53,984 nt of DNA from Fibrobacter succinogenes (GCA_902771595.1 CACXXH010000022.1:1-53984); one strand, 5' to 3'; positions 7,331 to 16,510 are shown, numbered from the stretch's first letter. Notes: a model not told the origin generated them from the letters alone. Translations and numbers: made by a program.

Positions 7331-7966
7331 ATGACAGCTGAGGCAGAAAAGCCAAACATCATAACATCGTCCCTGGACTTTATAGTCAACTGGGGCAGGA
7401 CCAATTCCCTTTGGCCGTTCCCTTACGGTACGGCATGTTGTGCTATCGAATTCATGAGTACGGAAGTGGGTCGTTACGACCTTTCCCGCATTGGTTCAGA
7501 ATACGTGCGTTTTACGCCGCGTCAGTCCGACGTGCTCCTGGTTGCAGGTACGATTACCTACAAGCAGGCCCCGATTTTGAAGCGCATCTACGAGCAGATG
7601 GCGGAACCGCGCTGGGTTATCGCGATGGGCGCTTGCGCCTGCTCCGGCGGCTTCTATGACTGCTACTGCACGGTCCCGGGCATTGACCACATTATCCCGG
7701 TGGATGTGTATATCGGCGGCTGCCCCTCTCGTCCGGAAGCGTTCTTCGACGCGATGTTCGACCTTCAGAAGAAGATCAAGGACGAATCCTACATGAAGCA
7801 GCGTGCCGAGCGCGTCAAGGAACAGCTCGAGATGATCAAGGCGAAGACTGCCGAGGCGAAGGCGAATGCCAAGGAGTTCGCCCAGGAAAAGGTTGTTGAA
7901 ATCAAGGATTTTGTGAAGGCAAAAGAGCAGAACCTTGTGAAAAAAGCCCAGTTCTGGAAGGAGTAG
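7331..7966 (+). CDS. nuoB: NADH-quinone oxidoreductase subunit B
   Basis: 211 residues; carries cluster N2 of complex I at the junction of the peripheral and membrane arms. The ligands are visible: the Cys36-Cys37 pair (TACCAIEF), Cys102 in MGACACSGG and Cys131 in GGCPSRPEA. The usual fold ends near residue 150. Here it is followed by about 60 residues rich in Lys, Ala and Glu (MKQRAERVKEQLEMIKAKTA onward), predicted as a long helix or coiled coil, an uncommon extension. ATG 7331 is chosen over an upstream in-frame codon at 7283 because GAGG precedes it and the family starts here. It is the first gene of the nuo operon; nuoC follows after three bases. No nuoA lies upstream. Confidence 0.95.
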   Translation: MTAEAEKPNIITSSLDFIVNWGRTNSLWPFPYGTACCAIEFMSTEVGRYDLSRIGSEYVRFTPRQSDVLLVAGTITYKQAPILKRIYEQMAEPRWVIAMGACACSGGFYDCYCTVPGIDHIIPVDVYIGGCPSRPEAFFDAMFDLQKKIKDESYMKQRAERVKEQLEMIKAKTAEAKANAKEFAQEKVVEIKDFVKAKEQNLVKKAQFWKE

Positions 7967-7969
7967 AAG

Positions 7970-8575
7970 ATGAAGACTGCAGAAGAAATCTTCACCGCCC
8001 TGGAAGAAATGTTCGGTGCCAAGAGGGAAACGCTCGACAAGTGGGGCGTGACCGCAATCGTGAGCGCGGGCTACCTGCGCAACGTGGTGCAGTTCCTCAA
8101 GGACACCGCTGATGTGGAACTCGATATGCTCGTGGACATCGCGGGTATCGACTACCTGACTTACCCGAACCACGAAGGCCCGCGTTTTGCGGTTTCTTAT
8201 TCCTTCAAGAGCATTGCGAACCCGGGACTGCGCTTCCGTCTTAAGGTGCTGGTCTCCGAGGACAGCCTGAAGGTGCCTACGCTGTGCGGCCTGTATGCGA
8301 ACGCCAACTGGTACGAGCGCGAAGTCTATGACCAGTTCGGAATTGTGTTCGAAGGCCACCCGGACCTCCGCCGCCTGTTGAACCACGTTGAATTTGTCGG
8401 TCACCCGCTCCGCAAGGATTACCCCGCGCAGAAGCGCCAGTGGCTCTCCACCAACGACTACCTGCTCCCGGCCCTCGAGAAGCGCCTGGAAGACCTCGGT
8501 TACCGGGTCGTCCAGCGTAGCAAGGAAGTCGGGACCAACGACAACGAATTTTTGGAAGGGAGTATCAAAGAATGA
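7970..8575 (+). CDS. nuoC: NADH-quinone oxidoreductase subunit C
   Basis: 201 residues, a 30-kDa-type subunit of the peripheral arm next to NuoD and NuoB. It shows the family signature in residues 110-150: WYEREVYDQFGIVFEGHPDL, then LLNHVEFVGHPLRKDYP. It is a separate gene, not fused to nuoD as in E. coli. The stop overlaps the nuoD start by four bases (ATGA), so translation is coupled. Confidence 0.95.
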   Translation: MKTAEEIFTALEEMFGAKRETLDKWGVTAIVSAGYLRNVVQFLKDTADVELDMLVDIAGIDYLTYPNHEGPRFAVSYSFKSIANPGLRFRLKVLVSEDSLKVPTLCGLYANANWYEREVYDQFGIVFEGHPDLRRLLNHVEFVGHPLRKDYPAQKRQWLSTNDYLLPALEKRLEDLGYRVVQRSKEVGTNDNEFLEGSIKE

Positions 8576-9765
8576 TCGTACTGGATCCTAATGGCGAAAA
8601 GCTGAACTTGATGCCCTTGAACGTGGGCCCGAGCCACCCGGCCACTCACGGCTGCTTGCGCTTTTTGGCCGCCATGGACGGCGAAACCATCGTCGCTAGC
8701 GTGGAAGAAATCGGCTACCTGCACCGCGGGTTCGAGAAGATGGTGGAACGCGGCACCTGGCAGCAGGTGATTCCCTATACCGACCGTCTCAACTACTGCT
8801 CGGCCATCATGAACAACATCGCGTTCTGCCGCGCGGTGGAGACGATGTTCGGCGTGGAAATCACGGAACGCGCGAAAGTGCTCCGCGTGATTGTGAACGA
8901 ATTATCTCGTATAAACGACCACTTCGTGTGCGTCGCGGCTGCCTTCCAGGATCTGGGCGGCACCACCCCGTTCATGTACGCGTTCAACCCGCGTGAAGAA
9001 ATCATGTGCATCTGGGAAAAGCTCACGGGTGCGCGCCTTACCAACAGCTATGCCCGTATCGGCGGCCTCTACCGCGACAGCTACGAAGGCTTCGAGGCCG
9101 ACGTGCTCGCCGCCCTCGATTCTACCGAGAAGGCCTTGAAGGACCTGCACGCTTGCTTGGATAGAAACCGCATCTTCCTCGACCGTACGGTGGGCATCGG
9201 CAAGATTTCTGCAGAGAAGGCCATCAGCTACGGCTGGACTGGCCCGTGCCTGCGCGCCTCCGGTGTTGCAAGCGACCTCCGCAAGGACGAACCCTATTAC
9301 GATTACGAGACCTACGACTGGGAAGTCGTGGTTGGCACGCAGGGCGACTGCAATGACCGCCTGCAGGTGCGTCTCGCCGAAATCGAAGAATCCGTGAAGA
9401 TCGTGCGCCAGGCCCTGTTGCGTCTTACGCCAGGGCCGGTCGACATCGTCGACCCACGCATCCGCGTGCCGGCGCACAAGCTCGCTTACCAGGATATGGA
9501 AGGCCTTATCGGCCGCTTCAAGAGCGTGTACGAAGGCATCCGCGTTCCCGAGGGTGAATACTACTGCGGTAGCGAATGTGCGAACGGCGAACTCGGTTTC
9601 ACGATTGTTTCTGACGGCAGCGGCCATCCGTACCGCATCAAGGTGCGTCCGCCTTGCCTCACGCAGTTTGCCGCATTCCACGACCTCGTGGAAGGTGGTC
9701 AGCTTGCCGACTCCATGGCCGTACTTTCGGGCCTCAACATTATCGCTGGAGAACTTGACCGATGA
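8572..9765 (+). CDS. nuoD: NADH-quinone oxidoreductase subunit D
   Basis: 397 residues, the 49-kDa subunit that forms the quinone site with NuoB. Visible family marks are GPSHPATHGCLRF near the N-terminus (quinone-site His and Thr), EIGYLHRGFEK, YTDRLNYCSAIMNN, and the C-terminal LNIIAGELDR, with the terminal Asp-Arg conserved. The length is standard. It overlaps nuoC and nuoE by four bases on each side. Confidence 0.95.
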   Translation: MIVLDPNGEKLNLMPLNVGPSHPATHGCLRFLAAMDGETIVASVEEIGYLHRGFEKMVERGTWQQVIPYTDRLNYCSAIMNNIAFCRAVETMFGVEITERAKVLRVIVNELSRINDHFVCVAAAFQDLGGTTPFMYAFNPREEIMCIWEKLTGARLTNSYARIGGLYRDSYEGFEADVLAALDSTEKALKDLHACLDRNRIFLDRTVGIGKISAEKAISYGWTGPCLRASGVASDLRKDEPYYDYETYDWEVVVGTQGDCNDRLQVRLAEIEESVKIVRQALLRLTPGPVDIVDPRIRVPAHKLAYQDMEGLIGRFKSVYEGIRVPEGEYYCGSECANGELGFTIVSDGSGHPYRIKVRPPCLTQFAAFHDLVEGGQLADSMAVLSGLNIIAGELDR

Positions 9766-10823
9766 GAGATCACATTACTGGTGCTGTTCAGTTTGTCTCC
9801 AATAACCGCCTGAAGTTCGACGGTCCGACGCAGTCTATCGACGCGCTTCCGGATCCGGGCCAGACTTTCGGCTACGTGAACAAGGCCGTGCCGCAGCCCG
9901 AGCCGAAGGAAGTGCTCGCTAAGCTCGACACTCCCGAAATCAAGGAACGTTGCGCCGATCTGCTCAGCCGCTACCCGGTGGGCCAGGGAGCTCTCCTCGA
10001 AGTGCTGTGGCTCGTGCAGGGCGTGTTCGGCTGGGTTCCGACCGAAGGTATCCGCTGGGCTGCTAACGTTTGCGGTTGCGCTCCGGCACACGCGCTCGGT
10101 GTCGCGACTTTCTACACGATGTACAACCACGCTCCGAAGGGCAAGTTCCTGCTGCAGTTCTGCCGCAACATCAGCTGCGCCATCAAGGGCGCTCAGCCGC
10201 TCATCAAGTATGTGGAAAACAAGCTCGGCGTGAAGACGGGCGAGACCACTCCCGATGGGCTCTTTACCGTGCTTCAGGTGGAATGCCTGGGCAGCTGCGG
10301 AAACGGCCCGATGATGCTGGTGAACGATGACTTCGCCACCGACGTGGTGGACGGACAGCTCAAGATGAAGCGCGGTACGACTCTTACCGAAGCAAGCATC
10401 GACCGCATTATCGACTGGTGCCGTGCGCATGTGAATGACATGCCGAAGCACGACGTGCTGGGCGGTATCGTGAAGGGCCACTGCGGCCACCCCGGTGCTC
10501 CGGGCGCTACGGCGAAACCGCAGGTTGCCGACTACGCTCCTCCTTCTCCGGTTTTGAACGTGAAGGCCGAAGCCGATGAAAGCGGCGCTACCCTCACATG
10601 GAAGGGCGCTCCCGAGTTCACGAAGATCGTGGTGGAAAAGAAGAACGGCTCTTCTTGGGTCGCTGTCGGTGAACCCGGCGTGAAGGACAAGGCTTTCGTG
10701 GACACTGCCGGCAAGGTCGGCGACGTGTACCGCATGATTGCCACTTCCGGCGAACGTACGGCGAAACCTTCGAATGAAGCCGTGACCACCCAGAAGCCGG
10801 CTCCGGTCGAGGAGGCTAAGTAA
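9762..10823 (+). CDS. nuoE: NADH-quinone oxidoreductase subunit E with fibronectin III-like C-terminal extension
   Basis: 353 residues, about twice the usual 160-180. Residues 55-230 are the normal thioredoxin-like 24-kDa subunit that binds the N1a [2Fe-2S] cluster: Cys134 and Cys139 (FCRNISCAIKG), Cys175 and Cys179 (ECLGSCGNGP). The first 50 residues are an added N-terminus. After a His/Gly/Pro-rich linker (GHCGHPGAPG) residues 260-340 look like a fibronectin type III domain: SPVLNVKAEADESGATLTW, then KIVVEKKNGSSW, then VYRMIATSGE. The tail is Pro/Glu-rich. The domain assignment is by pattern only. The gene is two bases upstream of nuoF and overlaps nuoD by four. Confidence 0.92.
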   Translation: MRDHITGAVQFVSNNRLKFDGPTQSIDALPDPGQTFGYVNKAVPQPEPKEVLAKLDTPEIKERCADLLSRYPVGQGALLEVLWLVQGVFGWVPTEGIRWAANVCGCAPAHALGVATFYTMYNHAPKGKFLLQFCRNISCAIKGAQPLIKYVENKLGVKTGETTPDGLFTVLQVECLGSCGNGPMMLVNDDFATDVVDGQLKMKRGTTLTEASIDRIIDWCRAHVNDMPKHDVLGGIVKGHCGHPGAPGATAKPQVADYAPPSPVLNVKAEADESGATLTWKGAPEFTKIVVEKKNGSSWVAVGEPGVKDKAFVDTAGKVGDVYRMIATSGERTAKPSNEAVTTQKPAPVEEAK

Positions 10824-10825
10824 TT

Positions 10826-12133
10826 ATGGCAGAATGTGTAAAAGTTTGTACAGCGAATTTCGGCAAGGGCGCCCAGGACATCGAAGTCTACAAGAAGCTG
10901 GGCGGCTACGCGAATATTTCGGAACGCCTGTTCAACATGAGCCAGTTCGAGCTCATCGACTACGTGCAGCGCTCTAACCTGCGCGGTCGTGGCGGTGCAG
11001 GCTTCCCGACCGGCATGAAGTGGAGCTTCGTGCCCCGCAATTCCGGCAAGCCCGTGTACATCGTGGTGAACGCTGACGAAGGCGAAGGCGGTACGTTCAA
11101 GGACCACTTCCTGATGATGGAAGATCCGCACCGTCTTATCGAAGGCTTGATCATTGCGGCATGGGCTCTCGGTTCCCGCGCGGCATACATCTACTGCCGT
11201 GGCGAATTCCTGCCCTGCATCGAGAGCATCAACAAGGCCTTGAACCAGGCTTACGCCGCCGGTTACCTCGGCGAGAACATTTGCGGCACGAAGTTCAGCT
11301 TTGACATCTTCGTGCATCGCGGTGCCGGTGCCTACATCTGCGGTGAAGAAACTGCTCTTATCAACTCGCTTGAAGGCCAGAAGGGTCAGCCCCGCCTGAA
11401 GCCGCCTTTCCCGGCGGTGAGCGGCGCCTGGAAGTCCCCGACCTGCGTGAACAACGTGGAAACCATCATGGCTCTCCCGTGGATCCTGCAGCACGACCCG
11501 AGCGAATACGCCAAGATGGGTACGCCCCGTGCCGGCGGCACGAAGGTGTTCTGCATCTCGGGCGACGTGAAGAACCCGGGCGTGTACGAGGCTCCTCTCG
11601 GAACCCCGATGATGACGATGATTAACGAATATGCCGGCGGTGTCGCGGGCGGAAACCTGAAGGCGGTTTTGCCGGGCGGTTCTTCCTGTGCTCCGCTGAA
11701 TGCGGGCGAATGCGCCGTGGCCACGATGGACTACGAATGCCTCGCCTCGATGAAGACGATGTTCGGTTCGGGCGCCATGATCGTGATCAACGATACGCAC
11801 AACATGGCGGAACTCCTGAACGTGCTCGGCAACTTCTACAGCCACGAATCCTGCGGCCAGTGCACTCCGTGCCGCGAAGGTACGGGCCTGTTGCACCGCA
11901 TTCTGAACCAGATTGTGGAAGGCAAGGGCCACGACGGCGACGTGGAACTGATGCAGAGCCTTTCCGGCGGCTTTGGCGGCGTGACGATTTGCCCGCTGTC
12001 CATTTCGCTTGGTGGCCCGGTGTCCAGCTACACCGCAAAGTTCAGAGCCGACTTCGATGAATTAATCGCAAAGAACCCCGACCACGCCAAGCCGCGTGTT
12101 CAGGATAACTATCGTCCTGGAATTTTCTGGTAA
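10826..12133 (+). CDS. nuoF: NADH-quinone oxidoreductase subunit F
   Basis: 435 residues, the 51-kDa subunit that binds NADH and FMN and holds cluster N3. It shows GRGGAGFPTGMKW (residues 54-66), VNADEGEGGTFKDH (81-94; most family members have a Pro where the second Gly of EGG is), GAGAYICGEETALINSLEG, and C-terminal ESCGQCTPCREGTG plus TICPLSIS, giving the four cluster cysteines. With NuoE and NuoG it forms the NADH dehydrogenase module. It lies two bases after nuoE and four bases before nuoG. Confidence 0.95.
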   Translation: MAECVKVCTANFGKGAQDIEVYKKLGGYANISERLFNMSQFELIDYVQRSNLRGRGGAGFPTGMKWSFVPRNSGKPVYIVVNADEGEGGTFKDHFLMMEDPHRLIEGLIIAAWALGSRAAYIYCRGEFLPCIESINKALNQAYAAGYLGENICGTKFSFDIFVHRGAGAYICGEETALINSLEGQKGQPRLKPPFPAVSGAWKSPTCVNNVETIMALPWILQHDPSEYAKMGTPRAGGTKVFCISGDVKNPGVYEAPLGTPMMTMINEYAGGVAGGNLKAVLPGGSSCAPLNAGECAVATMDYECLASMKTMFGSGAMIVINDTHNMAELLNVLGNFYSHESCGQCTPCREGTGLLHRILNQIVEGKGHDGDVELMQSLSGGFGGVTICPLSISLGGPVSSYTAKFRADFDELIAKNPDHAKPRVQDNYRPGIFW

Positions 12134-12137
12134 TAAT

Positions 12138-13730
12138 ATGAGTAACTACTACAACATGCCGAAACTCCCGACCGAGAACAGCCCGAAGGTGGAAATCTTC
12201 GTGGACGACAAGCCGGTGATGGTTCCTGGCGATACGAACCTGCTCGAGGCCCTCAAGGCTGTCGGGATTGAAACTCCTCACGTATGTTACCATCCTTACC
12301 TGCCGGTATCGGGTAACTGCCGCCAGTGCCTGGTGGAACAGGAAGGCCCTCGCGGCCGCATGCTCGTGATTGCATGCTACACGCCGGTAACGCCGGGCAT
12401 GAAGATTTTCACGCCGGCTTCGTCTGCCCGCGTGAAGAACGCCCGCAAGGCCACCCAGGAATTCATGCTGGTGAACCACCCGCTCGATTGCCCCATTTGC
12501 GACAAGGCCGGTGAATGCACCCTGCAAGAAAACTACATGGAAGCGGGCCAGAACGAATCCCGCATGCGTCCGGAATATGGCAAGAACTACCACGGCAATC
12601 CGGCCCATCAGTTTATTGATGCGAAGGGTCAGCTCCGCGGCGGTAAGCACGTGGACCTCGGCCCCCGTGTGTTGCTCGACGAAGAACGCTGCGTGCAGTG
12701 CGACCGTTGCGTGCGCTTTATGCGTAGCATCGCCGGTTCCGAACAGCTGCAGCTCGCCGGCCGTGCCGACCACACCTACATCACCACGTTCCCGGGCGAA
12801 AAGCTCGACCACGAATACGACTTGTGCGTCACGGACGTGTGCCCGGTGGGTGCCATGACCGCGAAGTACTTCCGCTTCCAGAAGCGCGTATGGCTCCTGA
12901 GCCACACTCCGACGATTTCGATGGACGACTCCCTCGGTGCGAACATTTGGCTGGACTATGCCGACGGCCACATCTACCGCGTGATGCCGCGTTGCAACCC
13001 GGTGGTGAACCGCAGCTGGCTTTCTAACACGAGCCGTCTCGCGTTCCAGGAATTCGACAAGAACCGCATGCCTTCGATGGACGTGCATACTCCGGTTTTC
13101 GGGAACGGCAAGGTTGCCCTCGTTGCCGGCGGTTCCTGCACCATGGAAGACCTCGCTGCTATCCGCGTGCTGAAGGAAACGCTCGGTGAGCGCGCCGAAA
13201 TCTTCGGTGGCTCGCTTTTGAAGGTGAACGCTCCCGACGGTATCGCGAAGAGCGGTGACCCGGTGGCGAACCGCGCCGGTATGAAGCTCATGGGCTTCGC
13301 CGATGTTTCTGAATTCATGAAGCGCGCCGCGGAATTCGAGACCCTCGTGACGGTGAACGCCGACCTGTTCGGTGAAGACCCGGCTGCTGCAAGCGTTCTC
13401 GAGAAAATCAACTGCCGCATTGCCCTTACCCCGTTCGATGATGCGACCGCCAAGAAGGCGACCATCGCGATGGGTATCCGCCACTGGAGCGAAGTCCAGG
13501 GCACGATGGTGAACAGCCTGAACATTCTGCAGAAGCTGAACGCCTGCCCGGTGTGCCCCGACGAGAAACTCTGGGCTGCCTACAGGGTGATTTCCCACAT
13601 GGCGGGTTGCGAGTTCAAGTGCGCAAGCGAAGCCTTCAAGAAGGCGGGCGAGTACGTTCCCGCTCTTGCCGGCCTTACTTACGATGCCATCAAGAGTACT
13701 GGCAAACTCCTCGAAGGAGGTGAAGCATAA
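12138..13730 (+). CDS. nuoG: NADH-quinone oxidoreductase subunit G, short form
   Basis: 530 residues; the E. coli protein is about 900 and mitochondrial-type ones about 700. N-terminal [2Fe-2S] ligands are Cys50, Cys61, Cys64 and Cys80. The His-Cys3 cluster N5 is His114, Cys118, Cys121 and Cys127 (NHPLDCPICDKAGEC). The next [4Fe-4S] is Cys185, Cys188, Cys191 and Cys235 (RCVQCDRCVRF, VCPVGA). The molybdopterin-type C-terminal half is much reduced, about 280 residues, and I see no N7 ligands. The ATG at 12138 starts the family N-terminus; an upstream in-frame codon at 12096 overlaps nuoF and is unlikely. The stop overlaps the nuoH start (TAATG). Confidence 0.93.
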   Translation: MSNYYNMPKLPTENSPKVEIFVDDKPVMVPGDTNLLEALKAVGIETPHVCYHPYLPVSGNCRQCLVEQEGPRGRMLVIACYTPVTPGMKIFTPASSARVKNARKATQEFMLVNHPLDCPICDKAGECTLQENYMEAGQNESRMRPEYGKNYHGNPAHQFIDAKGQLRGGKHVDLGPRVLLDEERCVQCDRCVRFMRSIAGSEQLQLAGRADHTYITTFPGEKLDHEYDLCVTDVCPVGAMTAKYFRFQKRVWLLSHTPTISMDDSLGANIWLDYADGHIYRVMPRCNPVVNRSWLSNTSRLAFQEFDKNRMPSMDVHTPVFGNGKVALVAGGSCTMEDLAAIRVLKETLGERAEIFGGSLLKVNAPDGIAKSGDPVANRAGMKLMGFADVSEFMKRAAEFETLVTVNADLFGEDPAAASVLEKINCRIALTPFDDATAKKATIAMGIRHWSEVQGTMVNSLNILQKLNACPVCPDEKLWAAYRVISHMAGCEFKCASEAFKKAGEYVPALAGLTYDAIKSTGKLLEGGEA

Positions 13731-15085
13731 TGGATATTATTGAATCCAAAACCTGGATTGAATGGCTGATCACGATTGCGAAGTTTGCCTTCTGCTTCGT
13801 GCCGGTCCTCTACATCCTTCTTTTGATCCCGATGGAACGCCGTGGTGCGGGCTTCATGCAGGACCGTCAGGGTCCGAACCGCTCGTACATCAAGATTCCT
13901 TATTTCGGCAAGATCCGCCTGCTCGGTTATATACAGAACATGTGCGACGGTACCAAGCTGTTCTTCAAGGAAATGTTCGCTCCTGCGGGCGTGAACAAGG
14001 TGCTCTACTACGTGGCTCCGGCAATCCCGTTCGCCATCGTGTTCCTGAGCCCCTGCGTCATTCCGTGGTTTGGCCCGATGGTTTTCGAGTGGGGTGGCGA
14101 TACCGTGCGTATCGCGGGCTCCATCATCGATTCCGATGTGGGCGTGCTCCTGCTGTTCGGCCTCTCGTCGCTTTCCGCGTACGGCGCCGTATTGGCCGGT
14201 TGGGCTTCCAAGTCCAAGTACAGTTTCCTCGGTGCGCTGCGTACGAGTTCCATGACCATCAGCTACGAAGTGTGCCTCGGCCTTTCGATGATGGGCATCC
14301 TGCTCCTCGCAGGTTCCTTCAACCTGACCGATATCGTGAACTGGCAGGAACACCACGTGTGGGGCATCGTCGCCCAGCCGGTGGCGTTCTTCTGCTTCCT
14401 GATCGCTAGTATCGCCGAAACCGGCCGCGCCCCGTTCGACGTCGCCGAAGGCGAGCCCGAACTGGTCGCCGGTTACCATACCGAATACGGCGCCATGCAG
14501 TTCGGCTTGTTCTACATGGGCGAATACTCCCACATCTGCATCAACAGCTTCCTTATCTCGACGCTCTTCTTGGGCGGCTATGCTGTCCCGTTTGTGACGA
14601 CCGAGACGATGCAGGCCCACATGGGCGGCTCCCTGGCAGTGCTCTGCGGCGTGCTCGCATTCCTCGCTCTCGCGTTCCTGCACATGCTTCACCGCTACTC
14701 CAAGAAGCTCGCGCTCTCCAAGCAGAGCAACAAGCTGGAAATCCTCCAGGAATACAAGCTCTACAAGATTGTCGCTTGGGCCGCGGTTGCCGTGCTCGTC
14801 GTGCTTGGCGTTGCTGCCTGGTTCTTCTACAATCCGGCCAATATGGTCGTGAACGGTGTCGCCGTGGGTAGCCTCGCTACCGCGATCGGTACCGCCCTCA
14901 TCCACCTGCTCGTGCTTGTCGCGAAGAGCGTCATGTTCTGCTGGGTGTGGATCTGGGTGCGCTGGACTCTCCCGCGCTTCCGCTACGACCATGTGATGAA
15001 CCTGGGCTGGAAGATTATTCTGAATATCGCCCTCATCAACCTTGTGGTGACTGCGGTCATCGCGAAGCTTGTAGGAGGTAACTAA
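13730..15085 (+). CDS. nuoH: NADH-quinone oxidoreductase subunit H
   Basis: 451 residues, a multi-pass membrane subunit that closes the quinone chamber. The family signature GRAPFDVAEGEPELVAGYHT, then EYGAMQFGLFYMGEY, is present. It is longer than the usual 320-350 residues: a Lys-rich loop (HRYSKKLALSKQSNKLE) and further helices are inserted before the last conserved segment, where WIWVRWTLPRFRYDHVM appears. It overlaps the neighbouring genes by one base at each end. Confidence 0.95.
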   Translation: MDIIESKTWIEWLITIAKFAFCFVPVLYILLLIPMERRGAGFMQDRQGPNRSYIKIPYFGKIRLLGYIQNMCDGTKLFFKEMFAPAGVNKVLYYVAPAIPFAIVFLSPCVIPWFGPMVFEWGGDTVRIAGSIIDSDVGVLLLFGLSSLSAYGAVLAGWASKSKYSFLGALRTSSMTISYEVCLGLSMMGILLLAGSFNLTDIVNWQEHHVWGIVAQPVAFFCFLIASIAETGRAPFDVAEGEPELVAGYHTEYGAMQFGLFYMGEYSHICINSFLISTLFLGGYAVPFVTTETMQAHMGGSLAVLCGVLAFLALAFLHMLHRYSKKLALSKQSNKLEILQEYKLYKIVAWAAVAVLVVLGVAAWFFYNPANMVVNGVAVGSLATAIGTALIHLLVLVAKSVMFCWVWIWVRWTLPRFRYDHVMNLGWKIILNIALINLVVTAVIAKLVGGN

Positions 15086-15651
15086 TGCGCGTTATTAGAC
15101 AGAGGCCCATGAACCTGGTGGAACGCCTCTATATTTTCGAAGCCCTGCGTGGCTTGTTCACGACTCTCAAGCATGCGGCCCGCGGCTTGTTCCGTTACGA
15201 GACGCTTCCGACGATCTCGTACCCGGAAGGCCAGCCGGAAATCCGCAATACCTACCGTGCGAAGCACCGCCTGATGAAGAGGCCCGATGGCTCTCCGCGT
15301 TGTGTCGCCTGCGGCATGTGTGCGGCTGCCTGCCCTGCGCACTGCATTTTTATCGAGGCGACCCGCAGTGACGACCCGCGCATCGAGAAGAAGGTGAAGC
15401 GCTTCGACATCGACCACTTGACCTGCGTGTTCTGCGGCCTGTGTGTGGAAGCCTGCCCGGTGGATGCGCTCCGCATGGATACGAAGGAGATTGTATTCGA
15501 GCACCGTTCCCGCGACGAGTTCGTGGCGACTCTCGAAACCCTTACCGCCTGGGATCCGAAGGATTACCCCGACGACGAACAGAGCCAGGTGGCTCCGGGC
15601 GGTACCAAGAACGCCGAGGCCCGCAAGGTCTGGGGAATGGAGGTTAAGTAA
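15085..15651 (+). CDS. nuoI: NADH-quinone oxidoreductase subunit I
   Basis: 188 residues, the ferredoxin-like subunit with clusters N6a and N6b. Two motifs are visible: CVACGMCAAACPAHC and CVFCGLCVEACPVDAL, both C-x2-C-x2-C-x3-CP. The N-terminal YETLPTISYPEGQPEI is typical of the family. It passes electrons from NuoG towards NuoB. It overlaps nuoH and nuoJ by one base. Confidence 0.95.
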   Translation: MRVIRQRPMNLVERLYIFEALRGLFTTLKHAARGLFRYETLPTISYPEGQPEIRNTYRAKHRLMKRPDGSPRCVACGMCAAACPAHCIFIEATRSDDPRIEKKVKRFDIDHLTCVFCGLCVEACPVDALRMDTKEIVFEHRSRDEFVATLETLTAWDPKDYPDDEQSQVAPGGTKNAEARKVWGMEVK

Positions 15652-16193
15652 TGCTTGCCCTGATTTATTTCATCATTCTCGCCGTGATTGCCCTCGGGGC
15701 CGCCGTGTGCGTGCTCCTGAGCCGCCATCCGCTCTACGGAGCGCTCTCTCTGATTACGACTATGGTTGCCTTGGCCGGCATCTACGGCCTTCTCGGTAGC
15801 CCCTTCCTCGGTGTCGTGCAGATTATGGTCTACGCCGGCGCTATCATGATGCTCGTTACGTTCGTCATCATGGTGCTGAACGGTGCCCGCGATTCCAAGA
15901 CGCCGATGTTCGACAAGGTGTCGCTCTTTATCTTGCCCTCGGTCATCGTGCTTGCCGGCCTTGTCGGCTTTGCGCTGGTGCGTGCCCCGCTCGCCTTCGA
16001 TACGTCGGCGCTCCGCGGTTCCGTGGCGCTTACGTCCAAGACGCTCTTCGATTTGGCGCAGACCGGTCCCGGCTACTTTATCCTTTTCGAAATCCTCGGC
16101 CTCTTGCTGCTTTCCGCCATGGTCGCCGCCGTGCTCATGGCCAAGAAGCGCCTCGGGTCCATCGAAACTGAAAATACGGAGGATAATCACTGA
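15651..16193 (+). CDS. nuoJ: NADH-quinone oxidoreductase subunit J
   Basis: 180 residues with five hydrophobic helices. It carries the family segment GVVQIMVYAGAIMMLVTFVI in helix 3, the pi-bulge helix involved in proton-path gating. It is a membrane-arm subunit next to NuoH and NuoK. It overlaps both neighbours by one base. Confidence 0.94.
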   Translation: MLALIYFIILAVIALGAAVCVLLSRHPLYGALSLITTMVALAGIYGLLGSPFLGVVQIMVYAGAIMMLVTFVIMVLNGARDSKTPMFDKVSLFILPSVIVLAGLVGFALVRAPLAFDTSALRGSVALTSKTLFDLAQTGPGYFILFEILGLLLLSAMVAAVLMAKKRLGSIETENTEDNH

Positions 16194-16507
16194 TGGAACT
16201 CCAACCCATTTTCATTCAGATTCTTGCCCTTGTGCTTTTTGCCATCGGCATCCTGGTCGCCATCACGCGCAGGAACATCATCTTCGTGCTCATGGGGGTT
16301 GAACTCGCCCTGAACGCGGTGAACCTTTCCTTCGTGGGCTTCTCGAAGACGCTTCCTGCCGAACTGAGTGTCGCGGGCCAGATTATTCCGCTGTTCTCCA
16401 TCGCCATCGCCGCTGCCGAAGCGTGCGTCGGGTTCGCGATGGTCATCCTGATTTTCCGCAACCGCGAAAGCATCGATGCGGATTCCTATTCCAACATGAG
16501 GGGCTAA
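16193..16507 (+). CDS. nuoK: NADH-quinone oxidoreductase subunit K
   Basis: 104 residues with three transmembrane helices, the usual size. It shows the membrane glutamates in LMGVELALNAVN and AAAEACVGFAMVI, which are part of the proton path. It overlaps nuoJ by one base; nuoL follows after three bases. Confidence 0.95.
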   Translation: MELQPIFIQILALVLFAIGILVAITRRNIIFVLMGVELALNAVNLSFVGFSKTLPAELSVAGQIIPLFSIAIAAAEACVGFAMVILIFRNRESIDADSYSNMRG

Positions 16508-16510
16508 TCG

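Noticed and set aside
9762..12133. NuoE/NuoF as part of a hydrogenase or formate dehydrogenase
   Set aside because: The genes lie inside a set of 13 nuo genes with all membrane subunits except NuoA.
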